Assembly (NCBI RefSeq): GCF_014649775.1
Contig: NZ_BMTR01000002.1
Span: 1 to 64,000 of the forward strand
Direction: 5' to 3'
DNA length: 64,000 nt
Origin: Streptomyces longisporoflavus
Lineage (GTDB): Bacteria > Actinomycetota > Actinomycetes > Streptomycetales > Streptomycetaceae
The translations under genes were made by a program, and so were the position numbers. Below the pieces are notes generated by a model that ran no database searches, was not told where the DNA came from, and saw only the letters and a list, made by a program, of their open reading frames with translations. Within the stretch, counting starts at the first letter, position 1; the number at the start of each line of letters is the position of its first letter. Below are positions 16,894 to 27,861 of this stretch, piece after piece.

Positions 16894-17543
16894 TCAGCTG
16901 CGGTGCTGGACGGCCAGAGCGGTCGCGCCGGCAGCCGCTGACGCGCCGATGGCGGCGCCGAAGGGGCGGCGCCCCTGCGGGGGGCCCGGGGATGGGGCGG
17001 CGGGGCGGGAGCCGGCCTTCTCCGGACAGGGGGCCGGGAGCGGGCCGTCCAGGCCGAGGGCCGACGCTGCTGCCAGGTGCATCGCCCGGCGGCCTGTCCC
17101 GCCTTGCTCGATCCGGGTCCGGGTCCGGGTCCGGCTCCGGGTCCGGCAACTGAAACCGTCCGCGATCACCAACGTGTTCGGCGCGGCCTCGCGTACCCCG
17201 GGCAGGACCCCGAGTTCCCCGGCCGGCTCACCGGCCTCGATGCCCGCACGGCGCAACGGCTCCCGGTCCGCGTCGTCCTTCGTCACGGCGTGCTGGGGGC
17301 AGTGGGTCTGTACGGGCCGCCGCCGCGGGACAGGTCGGGCGCGCCGAAGCGGACGCGGACACCGACGGCCTGCGCACCGGCATCGACCGAACGGGGTACG
17401 ACTACCCCGATCGGCACCTGCCGGTAGTCGGAACCGTCCGCGGCGTACGCGCCACGGCTGCCCGCGTCGAAGCGCACCTCGCCGTCGGCCCGCTTCCGCA
17501 GCGCACGCTCCAGACCGGCGGTGTCGGGGGACGCGTCGTTCAC
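16894..17543 (-). pseudogene. Remnant of FAD-binding/(Fe-S) oxidoreductase, large internal deletion
   Basis: The GTG at 17543 (GGGAGG 7 bases upstream) starts LERALRKRADGEVRFDAGSR and continues through SDYRQVPIGVVVPRSVDA to LSRGGG. This is the N-terminus of large FAD-linked oxidases fused to an Fe-S oxidoreductase domain. That frame stops at 17283. A second frame, 17286-16894, carries the other end of the same family: PGVREAAPNTLVIADGFSC then IEQGGTGRRAMHLA. The roughly 800 residues between are missing and the frame is shifted. A hexanucleotide expansion splits the SC and IEQ parts. A dead gene, produced by deletion and repeat slippage. Confidence 0.8.
17113..17146. repeat. Hexanucleotide tandem repeat inside the oxidoreductase remnant
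   Basis: CCGGGT is repeated about five and a half times with one variant unit (CCGGCT). On the minus strand it encodes Arg-Thr/Arg-Ser repeats inserted into a motif that is normally continuous, consistent with slippage in a gene no longer under selection. Confidence 0.85.
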
Positions 17544-18022
17544 TCTTGTGCCTCCCGCACCCGTGCCGGGGCCTGGCGCCGTTCTCATGACTTCATTCAC
17601 TCCCTTGCCGCGGGGTCCGACAACCGGAGTCCAGCGTGAAACGCCCGCGCCCCGCTGCTCCATCAGCGTCGACTCGCTGCCGGTCGGGCCTCCGTCCGCA
17701 CGCCGGGTATCCGCCCGGACAGCCGGGAAAACATCCAGATCGTCCGGCTCTGCCCCCGGCACCGGCCGACGGGGCGACGGCGCGTTTGACGCTCCGCTTC
17801 GCGGGCACCCCGAGCACCGACGCGCGATGATCAGAGGGCGGAACGCGGCACTCCGCACGCACGAGCACGAGGTGGTCACGAGCGACCAGGACAGTGAACA
17901 GGCCGTGGCCACCGCACGCGGACCACGACGGTGGAGCCGCCGTACGGAGGCCCGGCAGACCACCCATCACACGACCACGCACGAGCGCGCCCCGAACGGC
18001 CGGGGCGTCGGAATGGACAGCC
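17544..18022. other. Gap without a supported gene
   Basis: 479 bases between the oxidoreductase remnant and the Clp ATPase gene. I see no supported gene, no HspR-type inverted repeat and no CtsR-type site. The start of the Clp gene could lie anywhere in the last 130 bases, but the ATG at 18023 fits the protein best. Confidence 0.5.
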
Positions 18023-20557
<2,535 letters not shown>

Positions 20558-20559
20558 CG

Positions 20560-21411
20560 ATGCCAGAACCCGCACACGAGGCGCCGCGCGAGACGACCCC
20601 CGTCGCCCACTCCCCCGGCGCCACCGACAAGGTGGCCGTCGTCACCGGCGCGGATTCCGGCATCGGCCGGGCCACAGCCGTCCGCCTCGCCGCTGCCGGC
20701 ATGGACATCGGCATCACGTGGCACCGCGATCAGAAGGGCGCCGAAAGTACCGCCGCCGAAGTGCGCCGCCACGGCCGGCGCGCGGCGATCGCCCGGATGG
20801 ACCTGACCGAACCGCCCGACGCGGCGAAGGTGATCGACGAGCTCGCCGAGCGCCTCGGCAGGATCGATGTCCTGGTCAACAACGCCGGGACGGGCACCGC
20901 GACCCCGTTTTTGGACCTGGACCTCGACGATGTGCGGCGGGTGCTCGACGTCGACCTCGTCGGACCGTTCGTGTGCGGCCAGCACGCCGCACGCCGCATG
21001 ATCCGTCAGGGTGACGGTGGTCGCATCGTCAACGTGACCTCCGTACACGAGCATCAGCCCCGGGTGGGCGCCGCTCCGTACTGCGCCGCCAAGGGCGGCC
21101 TCGGGCTGCTCACCCAGGTGATGGCCCTGGAACTCGCGGAGCACGACATCACCGTCAACTCCGTCGCACCCGGCGAGATCGCCACGCCGATGACCGGGCA
21201 GGAGGACACGGACGTACACAAGACAGATCGCCCCGGCATCCCGCTCGGCCGCCCCGGCGACGCCCGTGAGATCGCCTCGGTCATCGCCTTCCTCGCAGGA
21301 CCCGAAAGCTCGTACGTGACGGGCGCTTCCTGGGTCGTGGACGGCGGCATGGTGCGCATGGGGCCACAGGCAGGCTCCCACCTGCAAAGCCAGGAGTGGC
21401 GGCGCCCGTAA
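20560..21411 (+). CDS. Short-chain dehydrogenase/reductase, coupled to the Clp gene
   Basis: A 283-residue classical SDR. Motifs: TGADSGIG (cofactor), NNAG in DVLVNNAGTGTATPF, and the active-site residues in NVTSVHEHQPRVGAAPYCAAKG. The C-terminus reads FLAGPESSYVTGASWVVDGG, typical of glucose 1-dehydrogenase-like / 3-oxoacyl reductase-like SDRs. A His after TWHRDQKG at the end of strand two hints at NADP preference. It begins 2 bases after the Clp stop codon, implying a bicistronic transcript. Substrate unknown. Confidence 0.88.
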   Translation: MPEPAHEAPRETTPVAHSPGATDKVAVVTGADSGIGRATAVRLAAAGMDIGITWHRDQKGAESTAAEVRRHGRRAAIARMDLTEPPDAAKVIDELAERLGRIDVLVNNAGTGTATPFLDLDLDDVRRVLDVDLVGPFVCGQHAARRMIRQGDGGRIVNVTSVHEHQPRVGAAPYCAAKGGLGLLTQVMALELAEHDITVNSVAPGEIATPMTGQEDTDVHKTDRPGIPLGRPGDAREIASVIAFLAGPESSYVTGASWVVDGGMVRMGPQAGSHLQSQEWRRP

Positions 21412-21490
21412 GCACCGGCCCAATCACCGAGCCCGCTACGACCGGCACCCGACGGGCCGTCGTCGGCGGGCGAAGAGCACTGCCGGGATG

Positions 21491-22072
21491 TCACGCCTCG
21501 ATCTTGCCGGAACGGCGCAGGGCGGCGCGGCGGCGCAGGCGCATCGGCAGTACGTACCAGCAGAATCCGAACCAGAGCATGACCGCGCCGACGAGCACTT
21601 CGGCCAGCACGCCGGGAACCACCAGACGCAGGATCAGCAGCAGCGTGCAACCGATGGTCAGCGCGAGCAGCACCATGCCGAAGATCATCAAACGGCCTGC
21701 GGCCTCGACCACTTCGTCCTTCATGCGCTGACCGGACAGGAAGCGGTGAATGGAGACAGGTGCTATCAGCGAACCCGTCGCAGACGCGCCGAGGACGACC
21801 GTGATCACATAAATGACCCGGTCGAACGTGTCCAAGTCCCGGAAGAGGGGAGTGAAGGCGACACTGAGCAGGAACCCGAAAAGGATCTGTACCCCGGTCT
21901 GGGCGACCCGGGTCTCCTGAAGGATCTCGTTCCAGCGCCGATTGACTCGTTGACGTGCGTGCTCGGGCGGCTCGGGCGGTTCGAGGGAGCGCTCCGTGGC
22001 GTCGCCGTCCTGGCATCCGTGGCAGATCGGGGTTTCGTCGGCGAACTCGACCGGTCGCTCCGTCGTGGACAT
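21491..22072 (-). CDS. DUF6328-family membrane protein
   Basis: A 193-residue protein. An acidic N-terminal tail contains CHGC. The conserved stretch NRRWNEILQETRVAQTGVQI leads into four hydrophobic segments (FGFLLSVAFTPLF, VITVVLGASATGSL, LMIFGMVLLALTIGC, VLVGAVMLWFGFCWYVLP), ending in a basic tail. This matches the Streptomyces DUF6328 pattern. The ATG at 22072 has AAGGAGGAG upstream. A 27-bp tandem repeat lies just upstream in its promoter region. Function unknown. Confidence 0.7.
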   Translation of the reverse strand: MSTTERPVEFADETPICHGCQDGDATERSLEPPEPPEHARQRVNRRWNEILQETRVAQTGVQILFGFLLSVAFTPLFRDLDTFDRVIYVITVVLGASATGSLIAPVSIHRFLSGQRMKDEVVEAAGRLMIFGMVLLALTIGCTLLLILRLVVPGVLAEVLVGAVMLWFGFCWYVLPMRLRRRAALRRSGKIEA

Positions 22073-22110
22073 GATCTCCTCCTTTGCCAGAGAACCCGGA
22101 TGCCCCACGC

Positions 22111-22164
22111 TGCTCGATTTATGCAGGCCGTGCGGGCTGCGCAAGTTATACAGGCCGTGCGGGC
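22111..22164 (-). repeat. 27-bp tandem repeat upstream of DUF6328 gene
   Basis: Two adjacent 27-bp units, 22111-22137 and 22138-22164, match at 23 of 27 positions. Each ends in CAGGCCGTGCGGGC. Read on the minus strand each unit carries GCCCGCACGGCCTG followed by an AT-rich hexamer (TATAAC or CATAAA). They lie 40-90 bases upstream of the DUF6328 start codon and are a plausible duplicated promoter or activator site. Confidence 0.7.
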
Positions 22165-22285
22165 CCCCGCCTCGACACCGGAGAACTGCCGTACACCGCC
22201 CACGCGTTGTGCGAACGCTGCTGGAGGCCCACCCGTGACGACAGCCGGCTCCGTGGTGTCAGTGGGGCATGGCACGGTGATGTTC

Positions 22286-23050
22286 ATGACTGTAACCGCA
22301 CGTGAAACCGTCCGCGATGCCGGGCGGGCTCTTGGCGTACCCGAGCCGGTGACCGAGGCGTTCGTCCGCCTCCTGCGCCCCTGCGTCTACCTCTGCCCCT
22401 ACGAGCAACTGCCGGAAGAGTTGCGCAAAGGCGCCCGCCCGGCCGCTCGGGCAGGCGGGCCCGCCCATCTGCCAACGGATGTGGTCGTGCCCGCGTACGT
22501 GCCGCACGTGATGACCATCGACTGCGCCGCCATACCCACCGGCGTCCTCGACATCGACTTTCCCGCCGAAGGCCATGTGGTGATCCTCGCCGAAATCACG
22601 GACCAGGACGAAGGCTTCCTCTTCCACCTGCCGCCGGGGGCCGAAACCGTCGAACGCCACCCTCGGGAGGCGGAGCCGGACGCCCTGAAGTCTCACGAGT
22701 CGTTCCCGCTCTACGCGGTACCCGGAACCACCATGCCCGGCCGCCTGCACCGGTCGCATGTGGCGGAAGCGGTCGACTATGCCGAAGGGGACGCCGAGCG
22801 AGCCCGCCTTGTGGACAACCTGATAGATGAGATGGGGACCGTTCTCGCCGTGCGCTGGGGCCACGGCATTCAGCTCGGCGGTTTCTCCCCTGCCTGGCAC
22901 GACCCGTTGGAAGACCGCGGCAACGTACTGTTCGTGTCCATCCCGGAGAGCGCGGTCTTCGGCGGGGACTGCATCACCCTCGTCTCGGGGTCCCGGGAGC
23001 AGATCGCGGAGCGCCGCTACGACGAACTCGAATTCGAGGTCGAGTCCTGA
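22286..23050 (+). CDS. Hypothetical protein, possibly DUF1963/YwqG-like
   Basis: About 254 residues, starting MTVTARETVRDAGRALG. In-frame ATG and GTG starts at 22280 and 22277 are alternatives. Segments such as VVPAYVPHVMTIDCAAIP, HVVILAEITDQDEGFLFHLP, IQLGGFSPAWHDPLEDRGN and ITLVSGSREQIAERRYDELEF resemble the beta-rich DUF1963 fold, in which a conserved LGG segment is common. It has no signal peptide or membrane segment. It is divergent from the DUF6328 gene. Function unknown. Confidence 0.6.
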   Translation: MTVTARETVRDAGRALGVPEPVTEAFVRLLRPCVYLCPYEQLPEELRKGARPAARAGGPAHLPTDVVVPAYVPHVMTIDCAAIPTGVLDIDFPAEGHVVILAEITDQDEGFLFHLPPGAETVERHPREAEPDALKSHESFPLYAVPGTTMPGRLHRSHVAEAVDYAEGDAERARLVDNLIDEMGTVLAVRWGHGIQLGGFSPAWHDPLEDRGNVLFVSIPESAVFGGDCITLVSGSREQIAERRYDELEFEVES

Positions 23051-23132
23051 CCAGAGACTCGGACAACGGCGTCGGACGTCAATCAGGCAGCGGTTACTGA
23101 CCGGACCGCTTGAACAGCCGCCCGCAGCGCCG

Positions 23133-23654
23133 TCAGCCGGGAAGAGGCGCGGTGCCGGTGACGTCCCGTGGCGGCTTGCCGATGGCGTGCAGTGCGCCGG
23201 CCGCCGTGCGGGCCTGTACGGCGTGCTCTCGGTGATCGGCGGCCTGCTGCGCCCGGTGCCGGCGTTCATGCTCGTGGGCCAGAGTGTCCTCGGCTCTGGC
23301 CAGCGCGTGGGCCGCCGCAGCGGCCTGCTCCCGAAGCCGGTTGGCCCGGCCCTGCATGATGTCGAGCAGGGGCGGGGCCTGCATCGCCCGCCATGTGCCG
23401 GAGGCCTCCGGTTCCCGGCTGGTGGCGTCCTGTTCGCGCTGGTGAGCGCCGTCCGAGCGGTGACGTCGCGCCTGGCCGCGGTTCAGACGTGCCAGGCTTG
23501 CCGCCAGTAAATCGTTGGCCCGGTCGATCTGTTCGTACGAGCGTTGCCGGAGGGCGGGCGTCGCTGCCCCGGCTGCCCGTAGCGGTTGCTCCGGTCTCTC
23601 CGTCTGGGCGGCGTCGTTTATCGCGTACGGGCTGTCCGAGGGGTCCGTGTCCAT
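23133..23654 (-). CDS. Hypothetical helical protein
   Basis: 173 residues, mostly Ala/Arg/Gln/Glu and predicted to form long helices (SYEQIDRANDLLAASLARLN, then NRLREQAAAAAHALARAEDT, then HERRHRAQQAADHREH). This heptad-like pattern suggests a coiled coil. The ATG at 23654 gives a frame with strong third-position G/C, but the ribosome-binding site is weak. No family recognised. It overlaps nothing and lies upstream of a terminator. Confidence 0.55.
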   Translation of the reverse strand: MDTDPSDSPYAINDAAQTERPEQPLRAAGAATPALRQRSYEQIDRANDLLAASLARLNRGQARRHRSDGAHQREQDATSREPEASGTWRAMQAPPLLDIMQGRANRLREQAAAAAHALARAEDTLAHEHERRHRAQQAADHREHAVQARTAAGALHAIGKPPRDVTGTAPLPG

Positions 23655-23697
23655 ATCGGCAGTATGAACCTGCCGGGAGCGACACCGACCCACGAAC

Positions 23698-23734
23698 GAC
23701 GGGGGAGGCCGCCAACCGCGTGGCCTCCCCCGTC
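23698..23734 (-). terminator. Stem-loop after DUF5133 copy 2
   Basis: A perfect 13-bp inverted repeat (arm GACGGGGGAGGCC) with an 11-nt loop starts about 18 bases past the stop codon of the gene at 23752-23979. It is a likely intrinsic terminator for that gene. Confidence 0.75.
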
Positions 23735-23751
23735 CGTCAGGCTTTGGGCCG

Positions 23752-23979
23752 TCAGGCGGTGGGAACGGCTTCGCCTTCGAGGTGAGGCGCGGAAAGTCGG
23801 CCCCGTGCGGCGATGAGGGCTGCGTCGATGTGACGGGTCCCGGTCGATACGCAGAGCGTGTAGGCGACGTCTTCCATGCGCTGACGTGCTTCCTTGGTGC
23901 CGTTCTCGGCATGCAGGGCGCTCAGCGTTTCGTACTGCTGGAGCAAGTTCTTCAGCACGACCGGGTGTGCCATCAGCAT
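23752..23979 (-). CDS. DUF5133-type small protein, copy 2
   Basis: 75 residues starting MLMAHPVVLKNLLQQYETL and containing ARQRMEDVAYTLCVSTGTRH, closely parallel to the copy at 13893-14159. AAGGAGG lies 6-7 bases before the ATG. It is divergent from the first SigB-family gene and followed by a strong stem-loop. Function unknown. Its repeated presence near regulators suggests a small stress or developmental protein. Confidence 0.78.
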   Translation of the reverse strand: MLMAHPVVLKNLLQQYETLSALHAENGTKEARQRMEDVAYTLCVSTGTRHIDAALIAARGRLSAPHLEGEAVPTA

Positions 23980-24169
23980 CGGGGGCCTCCTTCAAAGCCA
24001 CTACCAGGGGTACGCGCCGCACCTTGTGCCCCGAAGCCGAAGCGATATTCACCCGCACCATCGCCTTGTTGCCCCGGGCCCTCAGGACCACGGGCCGGAC
24101 CCTCAGGACCACGGGAACGAGGCTCAGTTCCGTCCCCGGTCCGGCGTATACCCGCCGGTGATTCAGGCT

Positions 24170-24243
24170 GTTTGTCTCCGGGGGCGAGGGGCAGGCGGTC
24201 AGCAAGTGCTTGGGACAACAGGCGCTTCTCAAGGAAAGACCAG
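24170..24243 (+). promoter_or_regulatory. Leader/promoter block shared by the two SigB-family genes (copy 1)
   Basis: This block begins GTTTGT, then 13 bases, then GGGCAG, and runs through TGCTTGGGACAACAGG to AAGACCAG. It recurs with small changes at 30340-30414, before the second sigma gene. GTTT-spacer-GGG is the general layout of SigB-type promoters in Streptomyces, so autoregulation by the encoded sigma or a sister is a reasonable inference. The gap 23980-24296 holds no gene. Confidence 0.6.
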
Positions 24244-24296
24244 GGCTTGCGGGCCCTTGGTCGCCCCCGCTGATCACAGTGATGAGGAGTGTTTCG

Positions 24297-25085
24297 ATGC
24301 CTGCTCGCCGCCACCACGACGCCCCCGCCACGGAAGAGATATTCCGCCGCCTCGCTGCCACGTCCGAAGGCCACGAACGGTATGCGCTGCGCGAGGAGCT
24401 GGTGGAGGCCTGGCTGCCCATGGCCCACCGTCTGGCAGGCCGGTTCCGCAACAAGGGCGAGAATCTGGAGGACCTCAAGCAGGTCGCGGCCCTGGGCCTG
24501 GTCAAAGCGGTCGAACGCTACGACCCCGACCGCGGCGCCTTCGAGGCCTACGCCGTCCCCACCATCACCGGGGAGCTGCGCCGCCACTTCCGCGACCATA
24601 GCTGGGACGTACGGGTCCCGCGCCGGGTCCAGGAACTGCGCAACAAGGTCCGCACCGTCCGCCGGGACCTGATGCAGCAGCCCGGCCAGCGTGCCGAGCC
24701 CGGTCTCGAAGACATCGCCGCGCAGGCAGGACTCACGCTGGAGGAGGTGCGCGAGGGACTGGAAGCCCTGGACAGCTACAGCAGCCTGTCCCTGGATGCC
24801 GAAATCGGCACCGCGCAGGACGGATACAGCCTCGCCGACACGCTGGGCCGTGCAGAGCCCGGCTATGACCTGATCGCCGACCGGGAAGCAGCCAAGGACG
24901 GCCTCAAGAAGCTCCCCGAGCGGGAACGCACCATCCTCTACCTGCGCTTCTTCCAGGACATGACGCAGTCCCGCATCGCAGAGGAAATGGGCGTCTCCCA
25001 GATGCACATCTCCCGCCTCATCACCCGCAGCTGCGAGAAGGTCCGCGTAGACGCCACCCGCAACGCTGTCCAGCAGGCCGCCTGA
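24297..25085 (+). CDS. SigB/SigF/SigG-family sigma factor, copy 1
   Basis: A 262-residue sigma factor with regions 2, 3 and 4. Region 2 is LEDLKQVAALGLVKAVERYD with AYAVPTITGELRRHFRDHSW. Region 3 is EDIAAQAGLTLEEVREGLEA. Region 4 is LPERERTILYLRFFQDMTQS then RIAEEMGVSQMHISRL. These are the features of Streptomyces stress and developmental sigmas of the SigB group, normally held by RsbW-type anti-sigma kinases. None is adjacent. GAGGAG precedes the ATG at 24297. The paralogue at 30460 shares most of the sequence and the leader. Confidence 0.9.
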   Translation: MPARRHHDAPATEEIFRRLAATSEGHERYALREELVEAWLPMAHRLAGRFRNKGENLEDLKQVAALGLVKAVERYDPDRGAFEAYAVPTITGELRRHFRDHSWDVRVPRRVQELRNKVRTVRRDLMQQPGQRAEPGLEDIAAQAGLTLEEVREGLEALDSYSSLSLDAEIGTAQDGYSLADTLGRAEPGYDLIADREAAKDGLKKLPERERTILYLRFFQDMTQSRIAEEMGVSQMHISRLITRSCEKVRVDATRNAVQQAA

Positions 25086-25250
25086 ACGCACCCGCCCAAA
25101 AAGCGCCGCCCCGCCCCTCGCCCTTCCCCCTTCGCCCCCCGCTCCGTGCTGGTGGCGCACCCGTCTCGCCGCCCGGCAAAGCCCCAGGTCACGGAATCAA
25201 TGCAGGTCACATGGGGTGGCGTAACTTCGCGGCAATATTGCTCGCCTAGC

Positions 25251-25292
25251 GTCGGTACCCGGCGCGACGTGTCGCCCGCGCCGGGTACCGAC
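25251..25292 (+). promoter_or_regulatory. Perfect 16-bp inverted repeat before the GntR gene
   Basis: GTCGGTACCCGGCGCG at 25251-25266 pairs exactly with 25277-25292 across a 10-nt loop, ending 20 bases before the GntR start. It could be a GntR operator (a GGTACC-containing palindrome) or a transcription-attenuating hairpin in the leader. A candidate promoter lies just upstream (around 25230-25250, with AATATT). Confidence 0.6.
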
Positions 25293-25312
25293 ACATCCAC
25301 CGCGAGGGAGCC

Positions 25313-26140
25313 ATGCCCGATCAGAAGCCGAAGGGGGAGGAACAAGAGGAGAAGGCGGCCGGGTCCGCCGTGCCGCTGACGCGGGCCGACCGGGCCCGAA
25401 CCGTGGCCAGCGTGCTGCGCAGGCAGGTCATGCGCGGCGCCTTCTTCGGTGGAGTCCTGCCCGATGAGCGTGCCCTGATCGCCGAGTTCGGTGCCTCCCG
25501 CAACACTGTCCGCCAGGCGCTGGGGCTCCTGCGTGACGAAGGTCTTGTGGAACGCCGCCGGGGCGTGGGCACGGTCGTGGTCGGCCGCGCCTACGAACAT
25601 CCGCTGGGCGCGCTGTCGGGACTCGCCGAGGTGCTCCAGCGGCACGGCGAGGTCGTCAACGAGGTGCGCGAGGCCCGCGTCATCCGGCCGCCGCTCACGG
25701 TCTCCCGTCGGCTTGCCCTGCCCGACGGGAGCAAGGCCGTCTACCTGGAGCGGCTGCGTCGGGTGGACGGCATCCCCCTTTCCCTGGACTGCACCTACCT
25801 CATCCCCGAGGTGGGCGAACCCCTGCTGGCACACGCCGGCAGGACGCCGCGCACGCTGGAGAACCACGACGTCTTCGATCTGATCGAGACCGCGACGGGC
25901 ACGCCGCTCGGCTCGGCCGAGGTGTCCGTCCACGCGACGGTCCCCGACCCGGCGACCTGCGCGGTCCTCGAGATGCCCGAGGGCTGCGCGCTCCTCGCCG
26001 TCGAACGCCTCACCCTCCTGGCCGACGGACGCCCCGCCGACCTGGAGTTCCTTCATCTGCGCGGGGACCGGCTGACGCTGCACGCCACTCTCGACCGGGC
26101 GGCCGGGCACACCGCACCCGCCGACAGCTCCCTGCTGTAA
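25313..26140 (+). CDS. GntR/HutC-family transcriptional regulator
   Basis: 275 residues. The N-terminal winged helix contains GVLPDERALIAEFGASRNTV followed by RQALGLLRDEGLVERRRGVG. The C-terminal UTRA-type ligand domain has SRRLALPDG, RVDGIPLSLDCTYLIPEV and a final EFLHLRGDRLTLHA. It probably senses a small metabolite. The 5' leader holds a perfect 16-bp inverted repeat. It precedes the DHA2-type MFS gene by about 120 bases and probably regulates it. GAGGGAG sits just upstream of the ATG. Confidence 0.88.
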   Translation: MPDQKPKGEEQEEKAAGSAVPLTRADRARTVASVLRRQVMRGAFFGGVLPDERALIAEFGASRNTVRQALGLLRDEGLVERRRGVGTVVVGRAYEHPLGALSGLAEVLQRHGEVVNEVREARVIRPPLTVSRRLALPDGSKAVYLERLRRVDGIPLSLDCTYLIPEVGEPLLAHAGRTPRTLENHDVFDLIETATGTPLGSAEVSVHATVPDPATCAVLEMPEGCALLAVERLTLLADGRPADLEFLHLRGDRLTLHATLDRAAGHTAPADSSLL

Positions 26141-26263
26141 CCGCATCGCCGGCCACCGCGGGCACGCCTTCGTGACGGGGTTCCGGCGTCGCATCAGGTA
26201 CGCCGTCTCATCAGGTACGCCGTGCGACGCGCCGCGCCCAGTTCCTCTTCCACGGAGGTCTCG

Positions 26264-27805
26264 TTGGATCACGCCGATCCCGCCCCCGCCACCGCTCCGA
26301 CCACCGACCTTCGCCCCGCGTCCGCCGCCCCTCCCCCACAGGCCGCCCAACGGCGCCCGCACCGTCCGCCCACGCTGACCACACTGGCCATGTGCCTGTG
26401 CGTCACCTTGGTGATCGGCATGGTTTCCGCCGTCAATCTGGCCATCCCCGACCTGTCGGCGGACGAGCTTCGCCCCTCCGCTCAGGCCGTGGTGTGGGTC
26501 GTGGACGGCTATGTCGTCATCTTCGCCTGCCTGCTGGTTCCCGCAGGGGCACTGGCCGATCGCAGGGGCCGCAAGGGAACCCTCATGTGCGGCATGGGAG
26601 TCTTCGCGCTCGGCGCCGTGATCTGTGCCGTAGCGTCGCACGTCGGCGTACTGATCGCCGGGCGCATGATCAGTGGGGCCGGCGCGGCCGCCGTGCTGCC
26701 CACCACCCTCGCCCTGCTGGTCGAGGGCCTGCCCGAGCAGTCGCGCCGCAAGGCTGTCGGGGTGTGGGCATCCATGACGGGGCTCGCCGCCGTCCTGGGG
26801 AACGTGGGTGGTGGCGCCGCCATCGAGTACGGCAGTTGGCGCACCCTCTTCATCTGCCTGATCCCGCTCGCACTGGGCGCCCTGCTCCTGGTCGCCGCCG
26901 TGGCTCCCGTGACCGCCCGCCGCCCGAGCCCCGCCGCACCGCTCGCCGGCACCCTGCTCACCGCCGGTTTCCTGGCGCTGCTCTACGCGATCGTCTCCGG
27001 CCCGCAGTCCGGCTGGAGCGCCCCGCCGGTGCTGGCCGCCGGCACGGCGGCGGTCGTGCTGCTGACCGCCTGGGCCCGGCACGAACTGCGTGCACGTGAC
27101 CCGCTTCTGGACCCTCGGATCTTCGCGCGGTCGGCCGTACGGGCGGGCGCGGCAGGGATGGCCACGCTCTTCGCGGGCATGTTCGGCCTCTTCTACCTCA
27201 ACGGCCAATATCTGCAGTACGCCAAGGGATACGGCCCGCTTGAGGCCGGGTTGCGGTTGCTGCCGATGGCCGTGGCGCTCCTTGCCGGTCCGCGCCTCGG
27301 CCTGCTGCTCGAGCGGGTCTGTGGCCGACGCGGCACCGTCCTCACCGGGATGCTGGTACTGGCCGCCGGGCTGTGCGTGGTCTCGGCAGCCGATGCCCGC
27401 ACCCCCTACGCGCTCTATGCCCTGGGTGCCGGGCTCACCGCGCTCGGCTGCGGAACCGTAAGTCCGCTGCTTTCGCACGCCATGATGAGTGCGCTGCCTC
27501 CCGAGAGGGCGGGAACGGGGTCCGCGGTGCAGAGCCTTGCAAGGGAGTTGGGCAGCGCCGTCGGCATCGCCGTCACCGGCACCATCACCACTGCCGTCTT
27601 CACCGCCCGCCTCCCCTCCACGCTGTCGGGCCCCGACCGGCCGACGACGGTCGCGCAAGCCGCGTCCCGCACCTCCGACCCCCACCTGCGTACGGCGGTC
27701 GTCGACGCGTTCACCGCGGGCCTGCACACCGCGACGCTGACCTTGGCCGCCGCGGTCACCCTGGTCGCGTTCGTTGTCGCATGGTGGCTTCCGTCGCGGA
27801 GGTGA
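26264..27805 (+). CDS. MFS drug/metabolite exporter, 14-TM DHA2 type
   Basis: A 513-residue transporter with about fourteen hydrophobic segments. DHA2 signatures include VVWVVDGYVVIFACLLVPAG, GALADRRGRKGTL (motif A) and PTTLALLVEGLPEQSRRKAV followed by GLAAVLGNVGGG (motif C-like). I place the start at the TTG at 26264, with GGAGG 5 bases upstream; an upstream in-frame start at 26222 would add 14 residues. The N-terminal 40 residues are Ala/Pro-rich. Probably controlled by the GntR regulator next door. Substrate unknown. Confidence 0.85.
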   Translation: MDHADPAPATAPTTDLRPASAAPPPQAAQRRPHRPPTLTTLAMCLCVTLVIGMVSAVNLAIPDLSADELRPSAQAVVWVVDGYVVIFACLLVPAGALADRRGRKGTLMCGMGVFALGAVICAVASHVGVLIAGRMISGAGAAAVLPTTLALLVEGLPEQSRRKAVGVWASMTGLAAVLGNVGGGAAIEYGSWRTLFICLIPLALGALLLVAAVAPVTARRPSPAAPLAGTLLTAGFLALLYAIVSGPQSGWSAPPVLAAGTAAVVLLTAWARHELRARDPLLDPRIFARSAVRAGAAGMATLFAGMFGLFYLNGQYLQYAKGYGPLEAGLRLLPMAVALLAGPRLGLLLERVCGRRGTVLTGMLVLAAGLCVVSAADARTPYALYALGAGLTALGCGTVSPLLSHAMMSALPPERAGTGSAVQSLARELGSAVGIAVTGTITTAVFTARLPSTLSGPDRPTTVAQAASRTSDPHLRTAVVDAFTAGLHTATLTLAAAVTLVAFVVAWWLPSRR

Positions 27806-27844
27806 GGCAGCACGGGGCCGTCTCCTCGGCCCCCGTGCTGCCTC
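27804..27844. terminator. Bidirectional terminator between MFS and amidohydrolase genes
   Basis: A perfect 14-bp inverted repeat (arm GAGGCAGCACGGGG) with a 13-nt loop lies between two convergent genes and overlaps the last codon and stop of the MFS gene. It would serve both transcripts. Confidence 0.8.
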
Positions 27845-27861
27845 CCGGCCCCCGGCTACAC

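Noticed and set aside
9615..17146. Tandem repeats as possible CRISPR or VNTR-type arrays
   Set aside because: The units (6, 9 and 14 bp) have no unique spacers and are short, coding-associated slippage repeats, so they are reported as simple repeats only.
17544..18022. HspR (HAIR) or CtsR site before the Clp gene
   Set aside because: I searched for CTTGAGT/ACTCAAG-type and heptad-repeat sites in this gap and found none.
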